The position numbers and the translations under genes are program-made. The notes below the pieces were generated by a model. The model had not been told where the DNA came from. It searched no databases and was given only the letters and a program-made list of their open reading frames with translations. Positions 53,255 to 61,151 of a DNA stretch of 64,000 nt are shown here, piece by piece. The stretch comes from a bacterium. GTDB taxonomy: Bacteria > Armatimonadota > Abditibacteriia > Abditibacteriales > Abditibacteriaceae. Each line of letters starts with the position of its first letter. Position 1 is the first letter of the stretch. The stretch spans positions 62,001 through 126,000 of the forward strand of contig SDZD01000009.1 of the NCBI GenBank assembly GCA_004172935.1, read 5' to 3'.

Positions 53255-55882
53255 ATGCCCAATCACACAATCGAGCCTGGAGTAGAGGCTCTGCAACTCG
53301 ACGTGCCCGTGCTACTTCCTGGCGTGGATGACCCGCAAGACGGCTGCATCCATCGCCTCGAAGAGCGCTTGCGCGGACAAACCGGAATCAAGGACGTTCA
53401 TCTCGACCGTGACGAGATGAACCGCGTCGTGTTGTGCCTGCACTACGACCCAAACCTTGTTTCGCTCGATAAGGTGAACCGTCTGGCGCGCGACGAGGGT
53501 ACATCCATCACTCAGCGGTTCAAGCACGAGGCAATCCCAGTCAAGGGCATGGACTGTGCCTCGTGCGCCGCTTCCATCGAGCATGTCGTTCGCAAAATCC
53601 CCGGCGTGCTGAGCGTCAGCGTGTTTTACCCGACACAAAAGATGCGCGTCGAGTGGGATAGTGAGCAAACCAACCGCGAAATCATCGTCAAAGCAGTGTC
53701 GCGTTTGGGCTACCGCATTCTAGATAAGAAAACTCCTATTATCTCTTTGACACCAATAGGCCAAGAGGGCAATATTGATGCATTGCATGACCACGCTAAC
53801 TGCACTCATGGCGACCATGACCACGATGACCACGACCACCACCATCATCCCCACGACCATAGTCAGGCACAGCATAGCCATGGCCACACCGGACACGCGC
53901 ATAGTGAACGTGACAGCCACGAGCATGAACACGAGCACGATCACCACGGTCACTCACACGCCGATGGCGATACCGACCCAAACGCCCCCTGGTTCAGACG
54001 CTACCCCGCCTTAACCCGTTCACTGGTTTCTGGCACATTCCTGTTGGTGGCATTCGTTGGTCAGGCAACCGGGGTGTTGCCGCTATGGGCCGCACTTCCG
54101 CTGTATGCCGCGTCCTATGTGGCGGGAGGTTATGACCTTGCGCGCCACACCATCCCCACCACGCTCAGTGGACGCTTCGATGTTGAGTTCCTGATGCTGC
54201 TGGGCGCCATTGGCGCCGCCTTATTGGGCGACTTTCCCGAAGGCGCCTTCCTGCTGTTTCTGTTCTCGCTGGGTCACGCCCTTGAAAGTTTTGCGATGGG
54301 CCGCGCCCGCGACGCTCTCGGCGCACTTGGCGAAATCATGCCGCGTACGGCTCGCGTGCGGCGGGGCAGTAGCGAACAGGAAGTCGCGCTCGAATCGCTC
54401 GTTATCAACGACATCGTCATCGTGCGTTCGGGAGAACGAGTCGCCGTCGATGGCACCATCATCGCGGGCCGCTCCTCGCTCGACCAAAGCGCGCTTACGG
54501 GCGAAAGCGTTCCGGTGGAACGCGGCGAAGGCGAAACGGTGCTGGCAGGCTCACTGAATGGCGATGGCGCCCTCGAAGTCAAAGTCGCCAAGTTGGCGCA
54601 AGACACAACTCTGGCGCGCGTTATTTCGATGGTCGAAGAGGCGCAGGCGCAAAAAGCCCCATCGCAAACCTTCGCCGATAAATTCGAGAAAGTGTTGGTG
54701 CCGTGCGTGTTGGGCGTCGCCCTACTTGCCGCCATTGTACCGCCGATTCTTGGGCTGTTGCCCTGGAAAGTCGCGATGCTACGCTCGATTTCAGCAATCG
54801 TCGCCGCTTCGCCGTGCGCGTTGGCCCTCGCCACCCCCGCCGCAGTTCTGGCAGGAATCGCGCGCGCCGCTCAAAACGGCGTTCTGATTAAAGGCGGCGT
54901 CTACCTCGAAAATCTGGGCACGTTGCGCGCCATCGCCTTCGACAAAACCGGCACCCTGACCAAAGGGCACCCGGCAGTCGAAGCCGTATGGACAGCGCCT
55001 TCGGTTTCGCACGACGAACTACTGCAGCTCTCTGCCGCCATCGAGTCGCGTTCCAGCCACCCATTGGCCCGTGCCATCATCGACGCCGCGACCAAAGCGA
55101 AACTGCCATTGAGCGAAGTCGGCGACGTTCAAACCATCGCAGGGCGTGGACTGCGCGCCCAAGTCAATGGGCAAAACATCCTTATTGGTAACGTCGCTTT
55201 GCTTGACGAAAACAGCATCGAAATTCCCGCCGAAGCTCAAAGCCAACTTCAGGAGTGGGGGCAGCGCGGTTTTCCGACCATGTTGGTGGCACGCGATGGA
55301 AAAGCGATGGGCGCTTTCGCCTTCTCCGACCCACTGCGCGACGATGCCAAAAGCACCATCGCCTCGTTGAAGGGCATGGGTGTCTCGCAGTTGGTCATGC
55401 TGTCGGGCGATAACGCCCGTGTCGCCTCTTCGGTGGCCTCCTCGGTGGGTATCACCGAAACGCGCGCCGATTTGCTGCCCGCCGACAAAGTCAAAGCCAT
55501 CAACTCGTTGCTGGAAGAACACAAGATGGTGGCGATGATCGGCGATGGCGTCAACGATGCTCCGGCCCTGGCAACCGCCACCGTGGGCGTCGCGATGGGT
55601 GCCAGCGGCACCGATGTCGCGCTCGAAACCGCCGATGTTGCTTTGCTCAGCGATGATCTCAGCAAGCTGCCATTCGCCGTTGCGCTGTCGCGTCAAGCCA
55701 AATCCATCATCCGCCAAAACCTGTGGATTTCGCTCGGCGTCATCTGCTTGCTCGTGCCAACCACCCTGTTGGGCTTAGCACGCCTGGGAGTGGCCGTCGC
55801 CTTCCACGAAGGCTCAACACTCATCGTCGTATTGAATGCGCTACGCCTTCTGCGCTTCAACTGGACCGAACCCACGAAATAG
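53255..55882 (+). CDS. Heavy-metal-translocating P1B-type ATPase with HMA and His-rich region
   Basis: The 875-residue membrane transporter has a degenerate HMA-like domain (about 11-85), a full HMA domain with GMDCASC at 98-104, and a His/Asp-rich linker at about 179-237. Core motifs are the TGES actuator loop near 416, the membrane motif SPC near 518, DKTGTLTKG near 562 (phosphorylated Asp), SSHPLA near 601, GDGVNDAP near 763 and HEGST near 851. SPC together with HEG(S/G)T is the signature of the P1B-4 group (Co/Zn/Fe/Ni), which normally lacks HMA domains. Export of Zn, Co or Cd is inferred; the metal is not certain. Confidence 0.92.
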   Translation: MPNHTIEPGVEALQLDVPVLLPGVDDPQDGCIHRLEERLRGQTGIKDVHLDRDEMNRVVLCLHYDPNLVSLDKVNRLARDEGTSITQRFKHEAIPVKGMDCASCAASIEHVVRKIPGVLSVSVFYPTQKMRVEWDSEQTNREIIVKAVSRLGYRILDKKTPIISLTPIGQEGNIDALHDHANCTHGDHDHDDHDHHHHPHDHSQAQHSHGHTGHAHSERDSHEHEHEHDHHGHSHADGDTDPNAPWFRRYPALTRSLVSGTFLLVAFVGQATGVLPLWAALPLYAASYVAGGYDLARHTIPTTLSGRFDVEFLMLLGAIGAALLGDFPEGAFLLFLFSLGHALESFAMGRARDALGALGEIMPRTARVRRGSSEQEVALESLVINDIVIVRSGERVAVDGTIIAGRSSLDQSALTGESVPVERGEGETVLAGSLNGDGALEVKVAKLAQDTTLARVISMVEEAQAQKAPSQTFADKFEKVLVPCVLGVALLAAIVPPILGLLPWKVAMLRSISAIVAASPCALALATPAAVLAGIARAAQNGVLIKGGVYLENLGTLRAIAFDKTGTLTKGHPAVEAVWTAPSVSHDELLQLSAAIESRSSHPLARAIIDAATKAKLPLSEVGDVQTIAGRGLRAQVNGQNILIGNVALLDENSIEIPAEAQSQLQEWGQRGFPTMLVARDGKAMGAFAFSDPLRDDAKSTIASLKGMGVSQLVMLSGDNARVASSVASSVGITETRADLLPADKVKAINSLLEEHKMVAMIGDGVNDAPALATATVGVAMGASGTDVALETADVALLSDDLSKLPFAVALSRQAKSIIRQNLWISLGVICLLVPTTLLGLARLGVAVAFHEGSTLIVVLNALRLLRFNWTEPTK

Positions 55883-55924
55883 TAGCGCGAAAAACTCCCC
55901 CAATCCCTCATACTGCGCGCAATT

Positions 55925-56584
55925 GTGCGTCTCTTTGCCACTGCCTCCGTTCTCACGGGCTTGTTGTTACCCGCCTCGTTCGCTCAGGCCGACGTTGATA
56001 TTCCGCTTCCGCCCTCGCTAAGTGCAAGCGAAATGGCCTCAACTACAGCAGATGTCCCCTTGCCCAAAGACCCAAAAACGAATGATGGTCCCGCGTGGGC
56101 GCGCTTCGCATCGGGCAAAGGCACAGCTCTTTTCGTAGCATCGGGGACTTTGCTGCCCCTGACCGAAGGAAATAGCAATGGCGAACAGCGCTCCCTACGC
56201 GCCGCCGACACAGTGCTGACCTCAGCGGTTATCACACAAGCACTGAAAAAAGTGACGCACTCCAAGCGCCCCGATGGAAGCGACTACGAATCGTTTCCGT
56301 CGCAGCACGCCATCACCGCGTTCGCCATCGCGTCGATGCAAGCCCATTTCCATCCCGATCAAGCCATATTCTGGTATCTGGGAGCGACAGCGATTTCAGC
56401 CTCGCGCGTTAAATTGCGCCGCCATCGCGTGCGTGATGTGTTGGCCGGAGCTGCTATTGGCATCGCCACCACCGAAATCGAGTACCGCCAGAAGCGCGGC
56501 TTGCTGCTATTCCCATTCATTCACGGCGGCGGCAATAGCCGCCAACCTCAGGTAGCGGGCCTCAGTTTCGGCGGCTCGTTTTAA
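55925..56584 (+). CDS. Exported PAP2-superfamily phosphatase-like protein
   Basis: A 219-residue protein with a signal peptide (cleavage near 20, AQA). The PAP2 motifs are present in order: KKVTHSKRP near 109-117 (motif 1), FPSQHA near 124-129 (motif 2, PSxH) and SRVKLRRHRVRD near 160 (motif 3, SR-x5-H-x3-D). There are few clear membrane helices, so a periplasmic acid phosphatase or lipid phosphate phosphatase is likely. The start is GTG at 55925, 42 bases after the ATPase gene. Confidence 0.8.
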   Translation: MRLFATASVLTGLLLPASFAQADVDIPLPPSLSASEMASTTADVPLPKDPKTNDGPAWARFASGKGTALFVASGTLLPLTEGNSNGEQRSLRAADTVLTSAVITQALKKVTHSKRPDGSDYESFPSQHAITAFAIASMQAHFHPDQAIFWYLGATAISASRVKLRRHRVRDVLAGAAIGIATTEIEYRQKRGLLLFPFIHGGGNSRQPQVAGLSFGGSF

Positions 56585-57018
56585 CGCGCCCGCAGCTCCG
56601 AGCGCACCTGCATCAAAATTTGGCCGAGCTTGTTTTGCCCGGTTCCGGTTCGGCCACAGCCCCAGTAATAGTCGCTGGGGGCATTCTCGATGAGTTCCTC
56701 ATCGCCCGTCGCCAGCAACATGTCGCGCAGAGCAGTGTGGGTCGAAAACTTCTTGCGCACGGCTTCCAACATCACCTCGTCGCGGAGCGTATCCCAATTA
56801 GCCAAAATCGGCAGGGCGCGAGTGCGTCCTAGCTCTTTGGCATCTTTGGGAGTACGGGCGCGCTGGATGCGGGCGCGGTAGTTTTCATCCTCGAATTTCT
56901 GCGCCTGAAAGTAGTGTTCGACTGTCGGCCACCAGGCATCGTTCAGTTCGACGCCGTGCGGAGAGAAGTTAGAAAACTCGAAATAATCGACAGATTTAGA
57001 GTAAAAGTAGATAGCCAT
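56581..57018 (-). CDS. NADAR-family protein (YbiA-like), first copy
   Basis: The 145-residue protein is a NADAR-domain protein (formerly DUF1768) of the YbiA type. Markers are FEFSNFSPHGVELN near 14, WWPTVEHYFQAQKFED near 28, YRARIQRARTPKDAKELGRTR near 47, and DYYWGCGRTGTGQNKLGQILM near 116. Such enzymes act as N-glycosidases on ribosyl substrates; some hydrolyse ADP-ribosylated guanine or intermediates of riboflavin synthesis. A paralogue lies 78 bases upstream on the same strand. The stop overlaps that of the convergent PAP2 gene by four bases. Confidence 0.92.
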   Translation of the reverse strand: MAIYFYSKSVDYFEFSNFSPHGVELNDAWWPTVEHYFQAQKFEDENYRARIQRARTPKDAKELGRTRALPILANWDTLRDEVMLEAVRKKFSTHTALRDMLLATGDEELIENAPSDYYWGCGRTGTGQNKLGQILMQVRSELRAR

Positions 57019-57096
57019 GTTGATAGGTGAGAGGCGTTCCCAGACCTCCTACTCCACTCAACCGTTCCCCCATCTTAAAAATCCCCCTGACCCTCA

Positions 57097-57549
57097 TTAG
57101 CCAAAAGGCAGCTGTTCGGCCTGAAATTGGGCGCGCAGTTCCATCAGCAACAAGCCCAATTTGTTGAGGCCATCGCCGCGCGTACCAACTCCCCAGTAAT
57201 AGTCGTTTGTGGTGGCTTCAATCAGTTCTTCATCGCCCGTCGAGAGCAGCAATTCCCGTAGCTCGGCATGGGTCGAGAATTTGGCGTACAGCGCACGGCG
57301 CATCGCGTCGTCTTTCACCTCTTCCCAATCGGCGCGCAGCGGCACCGAGCGCGAACGCCCCAAATTGGCGGCTTTCATCGGCGAAGGCGCCAAACGGATT
57401 TGCTCACGGTACGCCTCATCCTCGAACTTCTGCGCCTGAAAATAAGCCTCGGATGTCGGCCAGATCACTCCATCTAACTGGAACGGATGAGCGGAGAAGT
57501 TGGAGAACTCGCCGAAGGGGTCTTTGAGCGAGTAAAAGCGGATGGCCAT
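57097..57549 (-). CDS. NADAR-family protein (YbiA-like), second copy
   Basis: A 150-residue paralogue of the gene at 56581-57018, clearly homologous (FGEFSNFSAHPFQLDGVIW, FQAQKFEDEAYREQIRLAPSPMKAANLGRSR, YYWGVGTRGDGLNKLG). The two copies differ at about half of their residues by eye, so duplication is not recent. Both retain the W-P-T-x-E-x-Y-F-Q-A-Q-K-F core and the Y-Y-W-G-x-G motif, so both are probably active. They are likely to form one transcription unit downstream of the pseudopilin. Confidence 0.92.
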   Translation of the reverse strand: MAIRFYSLKDPFGEFSNFSAHPFQLDGVIWPTSEAYFQAQKFEDEAYREQIRLAPSPMKAANLGRSRSVPLRADWEEVKDDAMRRALYAKFSTHAELRELLLSTGDEELIEATTNDYYWGVGTRGDGLNKLGLLLMELRAQFQAEQLPFG

Positions 57550-57571
57550 AGCCAGCAGTGTAAGTCCCTGC

Positions 57572-58429
57572 TCAATCGTCCCATGAGGTGAAGTAGCGGT
57601 AAAAACTGGCGTCTCGTGAAGAGCGTTCGGTTAATTGAGCGAACATCATGGCTTTGACGTGGCCGTCGCAGAATAGCACGTTGGTTGTTCCGAGGTGGCG
57701 CTGGGTAAGAAGGGTGTCGATGTAGCCCCCCATTGCCGGATAATCGCCCTGCCCACCCGTATTATAAATCGTGAAAACGCTCACGCTCGACTTGAGGACG
57801 CCGAACTTGACGGGATGCAGATCAATGGGGTCGCCCCCCATATAGGAGTTGTTTTCACCAACCCAAAACGTCGTGGCGGGGGCAGGCACAGCGGCCAGGT
57901 GGGCGGCGGTGACTGGCTGCCACTCTTCGTTGACCGAGGTTACGGGCGGTAGCTCCGAAAATGGCGTCTGATCGTCGCGTTGATAGGAGGCGTTGATGGT
58001 GTAGGAGCCGATGGTCTTCGAGTACGTGCCGCGCCCATTAGGGTTGGAGGGGTTACTGTAGTGAAAGGGCAACGGCAGTTCGGCGTCGCCGATGTTACCC
58101 AAACGAGCGCTGGGACAATTGAAAATTTGCTCCGACTTGACGTATGGGAAAATTTCGTCCTGCCAGACGTAGCCCGAATAGGAATCACCGCCATTGCTGC
58201 GCGAGTTTTGGCCGACCATCGGGAAAGGCAATTTTTCGTCGTAATCCTGCGTGTACTGCATCAGACCAAGCCCGATTTGCTTGAGATTAGATTGGCACGA
58301 GGCACGGCGGGCGTTTTCACGAGCTTTCGCGAACACAGGAAACAGAATCGCCGCCAGAATCGCGATGATCGTGATGACTACCAAAAGCTCCACCAAAGTA
58401 AACGCAGAGCGCAAAAATTTACCTGTCAT
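57572..58429 (-). CDS. DUF1559-type pseudopilin
   Basis: A 285-residue prepilin-like protein: leader to residue 8, then [38 protein letters not shown] and [11 protein letters not shown]. The C-terminus has the DGHVKAM motif. It is very similar in pattern to the protein at 17725 but longer, with an extra segment near 85-170. The ATG at 58429 gives a normal short leader. The tandem NADAR genes follow on the same strand after 22 bases. Confidence 0.9.
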   Translation of the reverse strand: MTGKFLRSAFTLVELLVVITIIAILAAILFPVFAKARENARRASCQSNLKQIGLGLMQYTQDYDEKLPFPMVGQNSRSNGGDSYSGYVWQDEIFPYVKSEQIFNCPSARLGNIGDAELPLPFHYSNPSNPNGRGTYSKTIGSYTINASYQRDDQTPFSELPPVTSVNEEWQPVTAAHLAAVPAPATTFWVGENNSYMGGDPIDLHPVKFGVLKSSVSVFTIYNTGGQGDYPAMGGYIDTLLTQRHLGTTNVLFCDGHVKAMMFAQLTERSSRDASFYRYFTSWDD

Positions 58430-58676
58430 AGGCTAACCCTCGAAAACATAGCGCACCATGTTCGCCGTTCGAGGCTCCCTTCCTCTTCTTATTCCCTAAA
58501 AGCGCTCCGACTTCATCACGGCAAGGCGAAACTTTTGTAGGGCGTGCGCCGCACGCAATTAACCACTATGCCACCAGCATTTCTTATCGAATGCTCTGCT
58601 CACCCAAGTAAAGCAAATGCTATCTTAAAACCTGTTTAGGGAATGGTGTTAGTGTATGTAAGAACAGGAAATCCAC

Positions 58677-59243
58677 ATGAGAAAAACGTATGGATATGCT
58701 TTGGTTTTGGGCGCCTTGGCGCTCTCTGTGGTTGGAGGCATTGCTCTGCGCCGTGTTCAAGACACGAAATACCTTCCGTTAGCCGAAGCGAACTCAATCA
58801 AGGATTATAAGAAGTGGTTTCGTGTCACTCCCAAGCCGCTGTATTTGCCTATCTGGACGGATATGCTGTGCCGCCGAGCCTCACCCGAAGAAGTGAAAGA
58901 GGCTGAAAGCAACCCTCACCGTCGCAAGTTCTTCAACGTGTACGTGAACTCGGTCGGCAAAAAAGCCATGTTGACAGCGAAGAACCCTGTGTTCCCCGTG
59001 GGTTCAATCATCATCAAGGAAAAACTGCCGGATGAAAAAAGCGATTCGCCGGAACTACTGACCGTGATGATAAAAAGGCAGAAAGGCTACGACAGCGCCA
59101 ACGGAGATTGGGAATATCAAGTCGCGGATGGCGCGGCAACACAGATTCAAGGTAGGGGCAAACTCACGAACTGCCAATCGTGCCACGCCTCTCAAAAAGC
59201 CACCGATTACGTCTATCGCACCTACTGGGCGAATAAGCAGTAA
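58677..59243 (+). CDS. Cytochrome P460-like haem protein, membrane-anchored or exported
   Basis: The 188-residue protein has an N-terminal hydrophobic anchor or signal (about 7-26), the FPVGSIIIKEKL segment near 100, and the single haem motif CQSCH near 166-170 followed by ATDYVYRTYW. This is the layout of P460-like cytochromes, which bind one haem in the periplasm. The natural substrate is unknown; hydroxylamine oxidation applies only to some members. Monocistronic. Confidence 0.8.
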   Translation: MRKTYGYALVLGALALSVVGGIALRRVQDTKYLPLAEANSIKDYKKWFRVTPKPLYLPIWTDMLCRRASPEEVKEAESNPHRRKFFNVYVNSVGKKAMLTAKNPVFPVGSIIIKEKLPDEKSDSPELLTVMIKRQKGYDSANGDWEYQVADGAATQIQGRGKLTNCQSCHASQKATDYVYRTYWANKQ

Positions 59244-59268
59244 TGCCGTCCGATTCTCGATTTCGGTT

Positions 59269-60186
59269 CTAGTCAGTCGCCAAAAGTGCCTCGACTGCAT
59301 CACGGCGAGGCAGCCCTTTTTGCGCGCCCGCGACGCGCGCCTTGAGGCTGGCGGCGGCATTGGCCCAGCGGATGCGTTCGACCAGCGGAAGCCCCCACGC
59401 CAGAGTAGCGCAGTAGACGCCGTGAAAGCAGTCACCGCAGCCAGTGGTATCCACGACTTCGGTTTCAAAAGCCGCGACATGCTCGACATCGCGCCCATTT
59501 TCCGAGAAGAAGGCGCCAGCTTCACCGCATGTCACGACGACCACCTGGCGGTTTTCATTCCAGAGGGCGCGCACCATTGCGGTGGGGCTATCCTCGTTTG
59601 TGAGTCGCGCTGCGAAGCCTTGCGACAAAATGGGATGGCCTAGCAGCGGAAAGAACGCTTCGAAGGCGGGAACATCGGTGCGCTCGATGTCGGCGACGAC
59701 GGGCACACCGACACGGCGCGCGATTTCGCACAGGCGCACCGTGCCCTCGGCGCCGTAATGATCGACAAAGGCGCATCTTGACGCCGCGATTTCGGCCTCG
59801 CGTGGTGCATTAAGAGGCGTGCCCACTAGCAACGGGCGCTTGAAAAAGATATTGCGCGTGTTGTGCGAGGTATCGACAACGACAAAAGCGCGAATCGCCC
59901 CGGCGTCTTCATGATACGGCACTAAATCGAGGTCGATTTTTTCTTTGGTGAGCAGCTTGGCGACCCGTTTAGAGGTGTCGTCAAAGCCCAACACACCCGC
60001 GTAAGAACAACGCGCGCCCAAGCGGGCGGCGGCAACCAAAGCCGTCGCGCCTAAGCCGCCGCCTTGAGCTTCGATGTGGTGGATTTGAACTTTGCGTTCG
60101 CGCTCCGGCCACTCGTCGACATACAGCAGTTCGTCGATGGTGGTGCAGCCAAAACCCAATACATCGCGCGTCTTAGGTACGCTCAT
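59269..60186 (-). CDS. PfkB-family carbohydrate kinase
   Basis: A 305-residue ribokinase-like kinase with the N-terminal GGLGATALVAAARLG motif near 38 (substrate site), and DTTGCGDCFHGVYCATLAWG near 247 (anion hole, catalytic Asp). GCGD replaces the more usual GAGD. The sugar is not identifiable. The start overlaps the stop of the peroxiredoxin gene by four bases, so the pair is translationally coupled. Confidence 0.88.
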   Translation of the reverse strand: MSVPKTRDVLGFGCTTIDELLYVDEWPERERKVQIHHIEAQGGGLGATALVAAARLGARCSYAGVLGFDDTSKRVAKLLTKEKIDLDLVPYHEDAGAIRAFVVVDTSHNTRNIFFKRPLLVGTPLNAPREAEIAASRCAFVDHYGAEGTVRLCEIARRVGVPVVADIERTDVPAFEAFFPLLGHPILSQGFAARLTNEDSPTAMVRALWNENRQVVVVTCGEAGAFFSENGRDVEHVAAFETEVVDTTGCGDCFHGVYCATLAWGLPLVERIRWANAAASLKARVAGAQKGLPRRDAVEALLATD

Positions 60187-61151
60187 GGTATCATCCCCAG
60201 TTCCTTCAGGTGCGTCAGCAAATCATCTCCGTGTGTTTCGGGCGCCACGGCCCGGTCAATGAAGCGTACCACGCCTTCTTTATCAATCAACACACTCTGC
60301 CGCTTCGCCAAATCGGTTGGCGTTTGCGCCGCCCCATACAGGTAACAAATGTTGCGGCCTTCGTCCGGCAGCATCGCGAACGGCAACTTCAACGACTGGG
60401 CGAAAGCCTTCTGCCCCTGTTCACCGCCGGCTGCATCGACCGAAACCGCCCAAACCTCGGTATCAGCAAGTTGGAATCCCCCGAACGAATCGCGTAGGCT
60501 CGATAGCTGCGTCTTGCACTTTCCGGTGAAGCAGCGCGGGAAAAACGTCAGCAACAAATTCTTGCGCCCACGCAACGCCGAAAGGCGCCGCCAGATGCCG
60601 TTAGCATCGCGCACAGAAAAATCGGGGGCAACTTTACCGACAGCAAAAGCAGGAGTCGGGTCGGAGCTACTTTCCAGCAAAAATCGCAACGCGAACGCTT
60701 GAGGGTCTTCTTCCTGCGACGGCAAAGGCTCGACATCACGTACCCATCCGGCTCGGTCAATTGCCACAAAGGTTGGCGCTCCGAAAGCGCGGCCTAATGT
60801 TTTCGAGTCGTCGCGTAGCGTTTGAAACGGCGCGGGCCAGATGGCGCCGGGAGTTGGCGCAAACCAGAGTGGCGCCACGCCCAGAGCGGCGGCTTTTTTG
60901 GCCGATTCGATAATGGGCGCGTCCGCTTTTGCCAAAGGTTTATCGCCCTCGATGATCCAAAACTGCGTGCGCTGTCCGACGAAATCACGCGAGGCGAGCC
61001 GCCCCGTCGCCGTAGCCAAATCGAAGAGAGGGGCGACTTCGCCCACGCGCGGCGCTTCGACGGTTTGAGCTTGGGCACGAAGCGGGGCGACTATCGCTAA
61101 TGATAGCCCCAGAGCACAGCTAACACGCGATTTAAACCGAGGGGCGCACAT
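60183..61151 (-). CDS. Exported two-domain peroxiredoxin/thioredoxin-like protein
   Basis: The 322-residue protein has a signal peptide (cleavage after AQA near 29) and two alkyl hydroperoxide reductase/TSA-type domains. The first (about 33-160; APLFDLATATGRL) lacks an evident active-site Cys. The second (about 170-320; APDFSVRDANG, FFPRCFTGKC near 203-212) has the P-x3-T-x2-C peroxidatic pattern. It probably removes peroxides in the periplasm. Its first codons overlap the recJ stop by 20 bases, and its stop overlaps the PfkB start. Confidence 0.8.
   Translation of the reverse strand: MCAPRFKSRVSCALGLSLAIVAPLRAQAQTVEAPRVGEVAPLFDLATATGRLASRDFVGQRTQFWIIEGDKPLAKADAPIIESAKKAAALGVAPLWFAPTPGAIWPAPFQTLRDDSKTLGRAFGAPTFVAIDRAGWVRDVEPLPSQEEDPQAFALRFLLESSSDPTPAFAVGKVAPDFSVRDANGIWRRLSALRGRKNLLLTFFPRCFTGKCKTQLSSLRDSFGGFQLADTEVWAVSVDAAGGEQGQKAFAQSLKLPFAMLPDEGRNICYLYGAAQTPTDLAKRQSVLIDKEGVVRFIDRAVAPETHGDDLLTHLKELGMIP

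Noticed and set aside
53790..53970. Tandem CAT/GAC-rich repeat in DNA
   Set aside because: It encodes the His/Asp-rich linker of the ATPase and is explained by protein composition.
55019..55717. 232-codon open frame on the minus strand
   Set aside because: Antisense to the metal ATPase, with no motif.
58542..58556. Palindrome GCGTGCG/CGCACGC upstream of the pseudopilin
   Set aside because: The centre leaves one unpaired base, the sequence is highly GC-biased, and there is no second copy in the window; I cannot support a function.
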